Assembly (NCBI GenBank): GCA_028583405.1 | Contig: CM053249.1 | Span: forward strand, 35,292,628-35,356,627 | Reading direction: 5' to 3' | DNA: 64,000 nucleotides | DNA from: Pogonophryne albipinna | Taxonomy: Eukaryota; Chordata; Actinopteri; Perciformes; Artedidraconidae | Shown: piece by piece, positions 24,701 through 30,604 of the stretch | How the letters are laid out: each line of letters starts with the position of its first letter | Position numbering within the stretch: position 1 is the first letter of the stretch | Notes under the pieces: model-generated | What the model was told of the DNA's origin: nothing | Databases searched by the model: none | The model's input: only the letters and a program-made list of their open reading frames with translations | Program-made: the position numbers and the translations under genes

Positions 24701-25395
24701 TTCACACAAAAAAATGTGTTCCTTCACAGTTTTACGGCACATTTTTTTTTTTTTACTTGCAAAATTATCTTTTAAATCGACAAACATCATATGTGTAATT
24801 CGTTGCACAATTCAAACGGAATCAAAAGATAATCTTTCTCTCTCCATTGACTTCAATACATATTTTTTCCGAAATAAGGTCCCATGGAGGTCCCCCGGAA
24901 GGGGAGGGACTTCGCCTCTCTATTTCTCTGTGTAGTTTCCTGTTCTGGGGATGTTTTTGTAGCATAAACAAAACATGCTTTATATTCCATGCTCAATGGA
25001 CTGAATGCTAAACATCTCTGAGATAGCATCATGCTAGCTATTACAACAAGAAATTACTTTACTTACAGAGCAAGCGTGGCAGCTCCTAACTAGGAAGCCG
25101 AGACAGAAGACAAGCACATAGATAATATCAAGCAGTGTACACATAATGAAACATACAATGTACATGAAGCTGGTATGTTTGAAGGGGCTTTATGTAGCCT
25201 CAGTGTAACAGGGTGGTCTCCCCTGCAGAAGTGAACGGGGTGAAGAAGAGTCCCGCAAAAACTCCTGGACCAAAGAAGGTGTGCGTCACTGGCAAAGTGG
25301 GGGACCCCAAATCCAGACTGGTGGAGATGGGCACCCAGACGTCCCCCGGACTCGTCCTGAGGTCCAGAGGCAGACCCAAGAAAACCATCGCCTGA
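598..25395 (+). CDS. vrk1: Vaccinia-related kinase 1 (VRK1) orthologue, 12 coding exons, spliced
   Basis: This nuclear Ser/Thr kinase of the casein-kinase-1 group phosphorylates chromatin and nuclear-envelope substrates such as BAF/BANF1, histone H3 and p53 (family knowledge). The joined exons 598-757, 1157-1212, 6103-6172, 6734-6821, 7273-7381, 8266-8358, 9024-9156, 9923-10043, 10156-10214, 11407-11576, 22623-22722 and 25229-25395 total 1326 nt, or 441 codons plus TGA. Seen directly: glycine loop IGQGGFG at 43-49, ATP lysine K71, catalytic loop HADIKASN at 175-182 with D177 and K179, and the metal-binding VDYG with D197. The numbering matches human VRK1 through the catalytic domain. From about residue 354 the tail is basic and acidic, with KRKK and KKKRVAKKK as likely nuclear localisation signals, and it ends in an AT-hook-like RGRPKK. 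There is no transmembrane segment, which argues against VRK2. At 441 residues it is longer than human VRK1 (396), because of the tail. A 5' non-coding exon upstream of the window is likely. Confidence 0.95.
957..1110 (-). repeat. LINE/SINE 3' tail fragment with GATA repeats
   Basis: A (GATA)n stretch is followed by agaggtactttattgatccataactgggaaat, a form of the common teleost 3'-tail motif 'tactttattgatcc'. The simple repeat at the left suggests a minus-strand insertion. It lies in vrk1 intron 1. Confidence 0.55.
1157..1212 (+). CDS. vrk1: vrk1 coding exon 2 (ATP-binding lysine)
   Basis: The 56-bp exon lies between acceptor tcccag and donor gtgagt. It encodes residues 54-72, ending APYVIKV, where K71 is the ATP-anchoring lysine. 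It enters in phase 1 and leaves in phase 0, which matches both neighbours. Confidence 0.93.
1666..2475 (-). mobile_element. hAT derivative with BED finger, copy 1 (right end lost)
   Basis: The left end is tagggatgggtatcgttaagg, the same terminus as the complete copy at 21480. The right terminus is missing. The minus strand carries an open frame at 1965-2339 with a BED-type zinc finger (CLKC, then NTSNLSKHL). No transposase catalytic domain remains. Confidence 0.7.
1965..2339 (-). pseudogene. BED zinc-finger fragment of a hAT transposase (copy 1)
   Basis: A 124-codon frame holds the tract [20 protein letters not shown] and then [14 protein letters not shown]. This is an aromatic residue, a CxxC pair and a spaced His pair, the BED-finger layout used by hAT transposases to bind DNA. 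The ~600-residue catalytic part is absent, so this is a remnant or a finger-only derivative. Confidence 0.6.
4231..4408 (+). pseudogene. N-terminal zinc-finger remnant of a Charlie-type hAT transposase
   Basis: From ATG it reads MSAGPSKKAK-like sequence ([20 protein letters not shown]), then shifts frame near 4310. The shifted frame gives [20 protein letters not shown] and ERHYRSVHK. This is the CxxC...HxxxxH finger of the ZBED5/FAM200-like Charlie transposases. The frame ends where the next element is inserted, so it is broken by a frameshift and a truncation. Confidence 0.65.
4409..5344 (+). mobile_element. hAT derivative with BED finger, copy 2 (layer 4, chimeric right end)
   Basis: The interior is the reverse orientation of copies 1 and 3. 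It shares the finger, the 'ggggcggggc' leader and the ttaaagtttcagctattctg tail. The right end is different: tagtcgattaatcg... to gttgcagccct, the terminus of another hAT family. Boundaries are approximate, and the left end is not a clean inverted repeat. Confidence 0.55.
4683..4913 (+). pseudogene. BED zinc-finger fragment of a hAT transposase (copy 2)
   Basis: The 76-codon frame reads [17 protein letters not shown], then [16 protein letters not shown]. The finger is shortened relative to copy 1, where CNKSLAC is complete. It stops at the same point, after ASSNTRS, as copy 1, which suggests a shared ancestral exon end. Confidence 0.58.
6103..6172 (+). CDS. vrk1: vrk1 coding exon 3 (helix C region)
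   Basis: The acceptor is tttgtccacag and the donor gtaagc. It encodes [23 protein letters not shown], the helix-C segment with its conserved glutamate (FSELKF). It comes after the 4.9-kb repeat-filled intron 2. Confidence 0.93.
6734..6821 (+). CDS. vrk1: vrk1 coding exon 4
   Basis: The acceptor is ctgcag and the donor gtaagc. It encodes [20 protein letters not shown] and on to GGK, matching the VRK1 stretch before the hinge. It enters in phase 1 and leaves in phase 2. Confidence 0.93.
7273..7381 (+). CDS. vrk1: vrk1 coding exon 5 (hinge)
   Basis: The acceptor is ccttccag and the donor gttggt. It encodes [15 protein letters not shown] and on to LVLQLALRL. Residue 131, the gatekeeper (Met in human VRK1), is Ile here. 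An open frame runs past the donor for about 160 nt and should not be taken for coding sequence. Confidence 0.93.
7830..8130 (-). mobile_element. TTAA element family A, one end only
   Basis: The right end gcattttgcatgtccccttt+aa is the inverted terminus of the family complete at 43856. The word tttatgtataaaagacatca and the conserved tail 'gagagggttttatttcctg' are shared. The left boundary is not resolved. It lies in vrk1 intron 5. Confidence 0.6.
8266..8358 (+). CDS. vrk1: vrk1 coding exon 6 (catalytic loop)
   Basis: The acceptor is ctctttcag and the donor gtcagt. It encodes 31 codons, [20 protein letters not shown] and onward, holding catalytic D177 and K179. The small residue before the Asp is Ala here, where mammalian VRK1 has Gly. 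Both ends are phase 0. Confidence 0.94.
9024..9156 (+). CDS. vrk1: vrk1 coding exon 7 (activation segment)
   Basis: The acceptor is gtctttcag and the donor gtaggt. It encodes [12 protein letters not shown], with D197 replacing the DFG aspartate, then [20 protein letters not shown], a signature of VRK kinases. It leaves in phase 1. Confidence 0.94.
9923..10043 (+). CDS. vrk1: vrk1 coding exon 8
   Basis: The acceptor is gtgtgtgcag and the donor gtgagc. It encodes [20 protein letters not shown], then [18 protein letters not shown]. The helix-F aspartate is kept, while the preceding Gly of the mammalian RRGD is Ser here. It leaves in phase 2. Confidence 0.93.
10156..10214 (+). CDS. vrk1: vrk1 coding exon 9
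   Basis: The 59-bp exon lies between acceptor ctcttacag and donor gtaaga. It encodes [19 protein letters not shown], equivalent to the C-lobe stretch of VRK1. It enters in phase 2 and leaves in phase 1. Confidence 0.92.
10501..10899. mobile_element. Short DNA transposon, ends cagggttccc / ggaaccctg
   Basis: The 399-bp unit starts cagggttcccgcaatcctta and ends ctttaggaaccctg, giving inverted ends. The interior is rich in 'aaggc' and 'cttaaa' words, as in the element at 16568. I could not find a clear TSD. It lies in vrk1 intron 9. Confidence 0.6.
11407..11576 (+). CDS. vrk1: vrk1 coding exon 10 (end of the C-lobe)
   Basis: The acceptor is gtttcag and the donor gtcagg. It encodes [20 protein letters not shown], then [20 protein letters not shown], the last helices of the kinase fold and the start of the tail. 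It ends in phase 0 before an 11-kb intron. Confidence 0.93.
11577..12059 (+). other. vrk1 intron 10, start: no gene seen
   Basis: Mostly unremarkable AT-rich intron. At about 11975 gatgcatcgcgatgctgcag resembles the palindrome at 20446, which suggests that an older repeat was split by the LINE. Confidence 0.5.
12190..12319 (+). pseudogene. LINE ORF1, N-terminal part
   Basis: It opens [14 protein letters not shown] and meets an in-frame TAG after 19 codons. A neighbouring frame continues [20 protein letters not shown] up to the insertion at 12320. The coding continues at 14330 ([14 protein letters not shown]), so the two parts were one ORF1 before the inner LINE arrived. Confidence 0.55.
12720..13452. 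mobile_element. hAT element inside the second LINE
   Basis: The ends are cagggtttccgttagccgg and the inverted cagggattccgctagg. Flanks atatttat (12712-12719) and atatatat (13453-13460) are a near-perfect 8-bp TSD, though the AT-rich surroundings lower the weight of this. It contains the 'gatcgattggccgccgatc' block at about 12808-13290, shared with 33838-34230. Confidence 0.7.
13565..14329 (-). pseudogene. LINE reverse-transcriptase C-terminal region
   Basis: The minus strand reads [20 protein letters not shown], then [20 protein letters not shown] and [15 protein letters not shown]. After a frame change it continues [13 protein letters not shown] and [16 protein letters not shown]. These are the thumb and C-terminal motifs of APE-type non-LTR retrotransposons. 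The catalytic YADD block is not present in the retained part. Frameshift near 13850-13930. Confidence 0.7.
14330..14955 (+). pseudogene. LINE ORF1, coiled-coil and RNA-binding part
   Basis: It encodes [20 protein letters not shown], then [20 protein letters not shown] and [20 protein letters not shown]. These are the coiled-coil, RRM and C-terminal blocks of L1-type ORF1 proteins, which coat the element's RNA. TAA at 14953 interrupts it; the following [17 protein letters not shown] still fits the family, so the stop looks like a point change. Confidence 0.72.
15725..15788 (+). pseudogene. LINE endonuclease, first residues only
   Basis: The frame [20 protein letters not shown] is the first strand of an APE-type endonuclease, whose catalytic Asn lies in SFNVRG. 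It ends abruptly at the truncated Tc1 element. The rest of the endonuclease is missing. Confidence 0.65.
15789..16449 (-). pseudogene. Tc1 transposase, C-terminally truncated
   Basis: About 220 codons are open from [20 protein letters not shown]. They cover the paired-like helix-turn-helix DNA-binding part, the GSAPRKIS-type linker (here SGAPRKIS) and the first catalytic aspartate in IWSDETK. Full Tc1 transposases are about 340 residues. The second Asp and the Glu of the DDE triad lie in the lost part, so it cannot cut DNA. The absence of stops in the retained 220 codons suggests a fairly recent arrival. Confidence 0.85.
16568..17461. mobile_element. DNA transposon inside Tc1 5' UTR, ends cagggt / accctg
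   Basis: It starts cagggtgtccgcggggtctt and ends gcatataccctg. The flanks gctcttaaa and ttaaagaag share ttaaa. Removing the insert gives the continuous Tc1 5' UTR (aggctc-ttaaagaagaagtt). The repeated 'cttaaaaagtattaaa' words occur at both ends. A short duplication rather than a clear 8-bp one is visible. Confidence 0.65.
17735..18515 (+). pseudogene. LINE ORF2 reverse transcriptase (L1-like)
   Basis: In order it shows [66 protein letters not shown] and [10 protein letters not shown]. These are the finger and palm blocks of L1-clade reverse transcriptases. The catalytic YADD box carries two extra residues (YAD-VD-D). TAG at 18513 ends the frame, and the next block [14 protein letters not shown] follows directly. 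Confidence 0.82.
18516..19602 (+). pseudogene. LINE ORF2, thumb and C-terminal region
   Basis: After the stop and a frame change near 18740 it reads [20 protein letters not shown], then [20 protein letters not shown] and [15 protein letters not shown]. These are the conserved blocks after the L1/Tx1 reverse transcriptase. Several stops and shifts show that it is dead. It ends at 19602 near NVTGA. Confidence 0.75.
20446..20491. repeat. Perfect palindrome with 20-bp arms
   Basis: The arm at 20446-20465 (atgcatcgtgctgcatcgtg) is the exact reverse complement of 20472-20491, with a 6-nt spacer atgcaa. It lies directly against the start of the CT-rich minisatellite. Similar 'gatgcatcgcgatgctgcag' sequence occurs at about 11980, on the other side of the LINE. 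Confidence 0.85.
20492..21001 (+). repeat. CT-rich minisatellite
   Basis: About 14 units alternate (tc)n, gtctctctcta and tccctctccagcc. Unit length varies from roughly 30 to 45 bp because the (tc)n part changes. Several 'ctctccagcc' units resemble a polypyrimidine tract followed by AG. Long reading frames here are an effect of the simple repeat. Confidence 0.9.
21480..22283 (-). mobile_element. hAT derivative with BED finger, copy 3 (complete, with TSD)
   Basis: The ends are tagagatgggta and the inverted tagggatgggta. The TSD is tcaccgag (21472-21479) and tcaccaag (22284-22291), 7 of 8 matching. The 804-bp unit holds one BED-finger remnant (21718-21936, minus) and nothing of the catalytic domain. 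This copy defines the family boundaries. Confidence 0.82.
21718..21936 (-). pseudogene. BED zinc-finger fragment of a hAT transposase (copy 3)
   Basis: The 72-codon frame includes [20 protein letters not shown] and [15 protein letters not shown]. The first zinc ligand of copy 1 (the C of CLKC) is lost through a small change near 21895, so this finger probably cannot fold. Confidence 0.55.
22284..22622 (+). other. vrk1 intron 10, end: no gene seen
   Basis: Unique-looking intron leading to the exon 11 acceptor with a good pyrimidine tract (ctattcttctccttccag). Nothing else is recognised. Confidence 0.6.
22623..22722 (+). CDS. vrk1: vrk1 coding exon 11 (basic and acidic tail)
   Basis: The acceptor is ttctccttccag and the donor gtatcg. 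It encodes [20 protein letters not shown], then KKKRVAKKK: an acidic patch between two basic clusters that are likely nuclear localisation signals. Confidence 0.9.
23062..24935. repeat. Fold-back repeat with arms of about 200 bp
   Basis: The left arm (about 23062-23270) and the reverse complement of the right arm (about 24735-24935) share long matching words, for example tgggaccttatttc, ttgaagtcaatgg, gtttgaattgtgc and ttacacatatgatgtttgtc. The right-arm type recurs at 48829-49054. A hAT element with an exact TSD lies between the arms. This is vrk1 intron 11. Confidence 0.75.
23432..24555. mobile_element. hAT element with exact TSD atgtacag
   Basis: The ends are cagggtgggattttca and the inverted caggcttggattttaggg. 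Exact TSD atgtacag occurs at 23424-23431 and 24556-24563. Both subterminal regions are rich in 'ggcc' and 'ggccatggcc' words (23447-23540 and 24465-24535), possible transposase-binding repeats. No transposase is left. Confidence 0.88.
25229..25395 (+). CDS. vrk1: vrk1 coding exon 12 (C-terminus and stop)
   Basis: The acceptor is cccctgcag and the stop is TGA at 25393-25395. It encodes residues 387-441, including EMGTQTSP, which aligns with the human NTQTEE region, and it ends [11 protein letters not shown]. The last residues contain an AT-hook-type core (GRP with flanking basics) not present in the human tail. Confidence 0.9.
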
Positions 25396-25538
25396 GCCCC
25401 CCCCACCTGTCTACACTCCTCCCTCCTGCCTCTCATCTGCTCCTACAAGAGTCACTTTTCTACTTGTTTCTGGTTTCTATTCGTTACGCACTATTACATG
25501 TTGATTTTATTTGGTGTCATTGAAGACAGGCCTATTGT

Positions 25539-25544
25539 AATAAA
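25539..25544 (+). terminator. vrk1: Polyadenylation signal AATAAA of vrk1
   Basis: A canonical AATAAA lies 144 bp past the stop codon. A T-rich and GT-containing stretch (tctgtttgtcttg) follows within about 25 bp, as expected for a downstream element. The implied 3' UTR is about 170 nt. Confidence 0.75.
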
Positions 25545-25788
25545 GAGTAATTAAAAATCTGTTTGTCTTGATTCAAGGTTTCAGGGTCAATGGCTAGATT
25601 GTGATGGAAAGAAACTCCCTGTCATTCACAAACACTTTGAGAGGGATTCAGTTATTTCATTCTTTATGAGACCAGCCAAGAAACGTGCAGATTATGAATT
25701 CCAAACAGACTTTTCTAAAATCAAGGCCTGGATCCACTGTGAGGCCACAGATCACGGCACTACCTGTCTTGATGAGGCCTTTGTCTTT

Positions 25789-25824
25789 ATTAAGTGTGTA
25801 TATGAGTTAATATACACACTTAAT
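25789..25824. repeat. 15-bp perfect hairpin
   Basis: The arms attaagtgtgtatat (25789-25803) and atatacacacttaat (25810-25824) are exact reverse complements around gagtta. It lies 394 bp past the vrk1 stop and 245 bp past the poly(A) signal. Confidence 0.8.
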
Positions 25825-25899
25825 AAGTGTTAATATGAGTAATCCTCTGTGTGTGTGCGCCTCACAGTGACCTCGTTATAAAAGTTCTATCAAGTGAAC

Positions 25900-26086
25900 T
25901 GTGGAGACAAACGGTCAACACTGGAGACTGGAGGACATTATGAGGACACGTCTTTCTACGCAGAGTCAAAGGACCAATTCTATTGTAAACAAGTGATGGA
26001 CCAGGGTGATGAAATATTTGATATTGAATACATATTTATGTATAAAAGACATCAAAAAGTGCCTTTTGATAGGGGACCTTTAAATA
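25900..26086 (-). mobile_element. TTAA element family A, right end fragment
   Basis: It ends tttatgtataaaagacatca, then aaaagtgccttttgatagggg+acctttaa. These words match the family A terminus. The left part is not aligned by eye. Confidence 0.5.
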
Positions 26087-26096
26087 GTAATCTTCA

Positions 26097-26165
26097 CGCC
26101 CAATGTGGGGCTCAAACCCACAACCCTGAGATTAAGAGTCTCATGCTCTACCGGCTCTAGCTGAC
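26097..26165 (-). pseudogene. tRNA-Lys(CTT) pseudogene
   Basis: On the minus strand the sequence gives D-arm end ggtagagc, anticodon arm gagactcttaatctc with anticodon CTT, and T-arm gtgggtttgagccccac, then attgggcg. These match a vertebrate tRNA-Lys(CTT). The 5' acceptor strand and first half of the D-arm (expected gcccggctagctcag) are degraded with a 2-nt loss, so a cloverleaf cannot close. It could also be the head of a tRNA-derived SINE. Confidence 0.75.
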
Positions 26166-26654
26166 CATGCTGTTTTTTATTTTAGAAAGTGGCTTTCTGA
26201 AGTGTTTCTTAAGACGTTTGGGCCACCTCAAAGGTTGCATGAACCCCAGGGCTATGATCAAACTGTCAAAGAAATCAGGTTCTCTGTCATTTCGTAACCA
26301 CTTTCGCTTACCTCGGTGAGAACAAAGTGGGTTAGTTGAAGATGTGAAGGATAATTCATTAGGACTTAGATGAAAACAACTGCACGTACACTGGGTAAAA
26401 TATTTATGATGATCCAACTGGTGTTATTTATGTGCGCCCACTGTGGAAAACAACTCTTTCTGTAGATGAACTACTCAAGGTGCAGTAGTGTACTGTCACC
26501 TGTCCAGTATCTGCTATGACAACATGTTGAGGAATGTTGCCAGGCATGTCCATATGAACTGGAAACTGAGAGCAGTCTCAGATTTAATGTAATGTATGTT
26601 TGTATGTAATTCAGATTATAATCAATCGCCTCCACTTTTACTCACCCTCTTTTC
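26166..26654 (+). other. Intergenic, nothing recognised
   Basis: Downstream of the tRNA pseudogene the sequence has no repeat, splice-site series or long frame that I could interpret. Confidence 0.5.
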
Positions 26655-26725
26655 AGAATCAGAATTTCTTATTTAGTCCCACAGCGGGGAAATGTACTGT
26701 GTAACCACATAAGTGGCATGGCAGT
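26655..26725 (-). repeat. LINE/SINE tail fragment
   Basis: It contains cagaatcagaatttcttatt and tagtcccacagcggggaaat, a common teleost retroposon 3'-end motif. The extent is approximate. Confidence 0.45.
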
Positions 26726-27546
26726 TTAAAAAAGGCATGCAAAATAAAGAGTAAGCTAACTTAATAAATGTAGAGAACAAGCACACATTAGTAATGTAAT
26801 ACAAAACAAAGACAAATTAGTACACAACCATGGCTAAAAGTGAGTAGCAGCAATTCAAAAAAGTTGATAAATAATTATTAAAGGTCCCATGTCATGCTTT
26901 TCCGGTTATTACCCGTCCCCTTGAGTGTTATGAAGGTTTTTATGCTTGTAAATGGTGTGCAGAGTCAAAACCCTCAAAGTACACCCTGTAGCGAGTAAAA
27001 CTCAGAAAATACCTCCCCAAAATGCCTTGTTGGAGACACGTCACTGTCCATTTGATTCTTCCGGGTACATCATGATGTCATGTCGTCCCCGGAACGAAAT
27101 GGACCAATCCGTGGAGCCGTTACGTTACGTCTGCGGAGCCGTTACGTTAAGCCCCCGCTGATTGGTCCACATTGACCAATCCACGGACTTCCTCACACAC
27201 TCAGTGCAGGCAGCTCTGCTGATTTCTCCTCCCTGGATGCAGGCTGATAACAGACAGTTGGGATCGCGGCGAAATTCTCTCTGCAGACCCATTCTCACAG
27301 CGTTTATCAACCTTTTTCTTACTCAATATCAAGCCACACTTATTGTTTTTACTTCGGCTGTGACTTTGTGTGTGCTCAGGATGAGTTTGGCTGTGTTTCG
27401 CTAAACAAGGAAATCACACCTCCACGGAGCTCAGCGCGATTCACAACGTCCCGACCAATCGGAGCACACTGGGCTCACAGGGAGGGGGGGGGGGGCAAGA
27501 GCTGCAACGAGCCGTTTAGTGGAGAGAGTGAATACACATACTTTAC

Positions 27547-28575
27547 AGCAGGGGTACTCAAATACAAATGTTAAAGGTCCAAAAAAATGGTTTCAATAAG
27601 ACAAAGGTCCGTTTATTACGGTCATTTAACCCTTTAAAGAATTGCAACAAGATTCTTAACACGAGGTTGCAAAAACAAAAAGTCTCTGTATGCAGCAGTT
27701 TTCATTGTTATTGTGTCTGTGCTTGACCCCTCAGAGTCGCAGTGTAAGAGCTGCACAGTTATGAATAAAGGCAGCTGCACCCTCTTTCATTCAGCATTCC
27801 CATTATTGCTTTATAAATGTCTTGCCCCATTGTGTGTCCACTGAGGTTCGTCAGGCCCAACACATCTTCAACAAACTCCCCCTTTGCCTCATCATAAAAA
27901 CTCACAAACACCAGCAACTGAGCATTGTCAGTGGTGTCAGTTAAATCAAAGTGGTTACTTTTTTGTGGCTGGGCAGCATAGTTTTACACACGTCTTATTT
28001 GACTTTCTCAGGACTTAAAACTGTTTTTTGGGGGCAGACCCCCACAAATAAAAATGTGTATTTACACACGTAAGTTCATAATTTTAACAGTTTGTTATGC
28101 AGCTCATCCGTGAGCAGAGCATCAAGTTGACATGTCTATTACAGCTGAATGCGGCGATTACCATTTTGTTCAGCAAAACGCCTCACAAACGTATTAAGAT
28201 CAACAGCTTTAGTGCGTTTTGATTCAATTCTGAGTACAGCCAAACTGACAGTCTCTTCTCTGTCAGTGTAGACCGCAAATACCTCATTCCTTCAGTGCTT
28301 GGGTCCGAATGCTTCTCGTTTTGCACCGTCCCGTTCAAACTAAATCGCCGTCAATCCTATTTCCATGCTCGCGCCAGGGCCGGGGGAGGGGTTACAAGCA
28401 CAAGACGTGCGGATTGTGCTGCATTCACTTGCACTCGGACATTAGAGACTTTCTCTCATAAATGTCCGATGAGCCACAACTTTTCTTTCAAAACAAAGCT
28501 GCCAACTGGGGTGGCAAGGCCTATTTTTAGGGTGGCAGTTGCCACCCCGGTAGGTGAAACTATAGGCTACTAGCT
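27547..28575 (-). mobile_element. hAT remnant (left end and partial transposase)
   Basis: The left end caggggtactcaaatacaaa has the CAGGGGT start of hAT elements. A transposase fragment reads from the minus strand at 27760-27950. Around 28500 'ggggtggcaaggcc' and 'gttgccaccccgg' may belong to another hAT type. The right boundary was not found. Confidence 0.5.
27760..27950 (-). pseudogene. hAT transposase catalytic-core fragment
   Basis: The minus strand reads FDLTDTTDNAQLLVFVSFYD, then GEFVEDVLGLTNLSGHTMGQ and DIYKAIMGMLNERG before TAA. The D(E/L)TTD-x-AQL block with its Asp is the first catalytic segment of Charlie/ZBED-type hAT transposases. Only about 64 codons survive. Confidence 0.65.
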
Positions 28576-29358
28576 ACAGTACAGATGCAACTAGATGAGC
28601 TGTTAACTCTCGCTCTGACTTTTTTTTGTTAAACTCTCGCTCTAAATCAGACAGGTTGAAAGAGACGACACACGCATTTTTCCCACCGGCATTCCGCGAA
28701 GACTCGCCCTATGGTGGGGGTTAAAAACGCTGACGGGATACTGAATGTGATTGGACCAATGCGTTGACAGACACACACAAACAGTGGAACAGTCGGACAT
28801 GCAGAGCGCTGTTTGCAGTGGACATAGCGGAGAATTTTGACTCGTTGTTTTGTGTCGATGTCTCGCAGATAACACAGATAATACAGATAATATATATGAA
28901 AAGTATAATTTGCTCAGAGTCCGGAGACAGTTGTGGTTCGGTCCGGACCCGGACCGGAGTCCGGACTTTGAGGATGCCTGCTTTACAGAGATGCTGTATG
29001 CCAGTGACCACCAACTGGCGGCCCGCGGGCCACATCTGGCCCGCCAGACATTCTCATCCGGCCCGCACGACGGGGGTGACTGTGGCGTTGGCGGAGTGGT
29101 TACTGCGTTCGCCCCCCACCCATTTTTTTTTTACAACGTCTCGTGAGTAAGGTGCAGTACCGGAGTCCAACAGAGAGGCAGCAGCTGCGGGACAGTAGAC
29201 TGCGTACTGCGAAACCTTCCCTTCCTTGAAGAAGAAGTAGAAGAAGAAGTGATCCTTCGTTGTGAAGAGTCTGCTTTGTGCGCTCCGCACCACAGCAGCA
29301 GCCCCGCTGCGACAGAGTCCAACAGAGAGACAGGAGCTGCGGGACAGTAGCCTCGAAG

Positions 29359-30267
29359 CAGGGTTGGGTTGTAACGGAATATATGTAACGGCGTTACGTA
29401 ATCAGAATACAAAAATCAAGTAGGCTAATTGTATTCAGCTGGCGTTACATTTGAAAAACGAGTAATCTGATTACAGTTACTTTCGTAAATCTGAAGTGAA
29501 TATATTTTGGAATACTTATTGGAATTATTGGTGGAAAAGTTTCCTCACAAAATGTAATATTCATTACCGGCAGAACTGTGTGCACACTGCACAGCGCTGC
29601 AGCATGTCTGTGAGCGAGAGAGAGATGCAGGGTGTCTGTGAGGCCCCGCCCCCGCAACGCAGATGAGAGAGAGAGAGATCTCTTTTCAAATATATTGAAA
29701 GTTAGAAACGGAGATGGTTAGATAAAATGTGCAAGATAACGTTGATGTAGCATTTCTTTATTGTCGAAATGATGACATTTATAACGGGATCAAATCAAAG
29801 TGAATGGCCTGCTGCTGCTGAATGCATGGGGCAAGTGACTGGAACAAGTTTTAAAAGTTATTACATCGTTTCAGATAATAATAATGATAATTCATTCTAT
29901 TTAGGGGCGCCTTTCAAAGCACCCAAGGACACCTTACAATTCATAACATATTCTAAGGAAAGGTTTACAGTAGGAGAATGCAGTCCTGGTGATGTTTTTT
30001 ATGTGGGGTGCAGATGAGAGAGAGCTGTCCAGAATGACACCAAGATGTTGTGTTTGAGTTCTTGATACGCCATTAAAACAGTAAAACAAGTGTCTCCTGC
30101 TCACCAAAACATACCCATCTGTTATGGAAAAAGGAAGTATTCTAAAAGTAACCTGAACACGTTACTTTTATAAGACACATAACTGTAACTGTATTCTGAT
30201 TACTTTTAGAGCATGTATTCAGTAATCAGTAACTGATTACATTTACAAAGTAACCCTCCCAACCCTG
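29359..30267. mobile_element. hAT element of the cagggttgggt...taacgg type, TSD cctcgaag
   Basis: The ends are cagggttgggttgtaacgg and the inverted cagggttgggagggttact. The TSD is cctcgaag (29351-29358) and cctagaag (30268-30275), 7 of 8. Related copies end at 43005 and begin at 55745. It has a LINE tail inserted at about 29877. Confidence 0.82.
29877..30015 (-). repeat. LINE 3'-end fragment inside the hAT element
   Basis: A (aat/ata)n run is followed by tttaggggcgcctttcaaag and cacccaaggacaccttaca. This is the same tail type as the LINE at 30605 (gcgcctttca, acccaagg), and it is truncated soon after. Confidence 0.6.
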
Positions 30268-30604
30268 CCTAGAAGTGATCCTTCGTTAGCGTGAAGAGTC
30301 TGCTAAGCTTTATGCAGTACCTGTACCCCCCCGGCCCGCGATAGTGTCTATTGGATACATTTTGGCCCTTGGACAAATGTAGTTGGTGATCCCTGCTGTA
30401 TGCGAAACCAATGTGAGTTTGGAAAATTGCACAGTATAATTCTATTCTAGTAGACCTCAACAATGGAATTATGATCAGTGGAAATGGCCATGACATGGGA
30501 CCTTTAAGGTTTTGAGGCATTATAAAAATGTACTAAAATGTTTGGACATTATTAAAAAGTTATTATTGCACATTACAATTGCAAAAAATGTCTGTATAGC
30601 ACAA

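Larger units (their letters stand above)
29002..30395. mobile_element. hAT element with exact TSD ctgtatgc
   Basis: The ends are cagtgaccaccaactggcgg and the inverted cagggatcaccaactacatt. Exact TSD ctgtatgc occurs at 28994-29001 and 30396-30403. Two copies of gagtccaacagagag (29163 and 29315) mark an internal tandem duplication of about 150 bp. A younger hAT element sits inside at 29359-30267. Confidence 0.88.
26878..30507. mobile_element. TTAA element family B, holding nested insertions
   Basis: The left end ttaaaggtcccatgtcatg is mirrored exactly by catgacatgggacctttaa at the right. TTAA is present at both edges (26878-26881 and 30504-30507), the piggyBac- or Kolobok-type target. At least two hAT elements and a LINE tail lie inside, which explains the 3.6-kb length. 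No piggyBac-type transposase was recognised. Confidence 0.75.
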
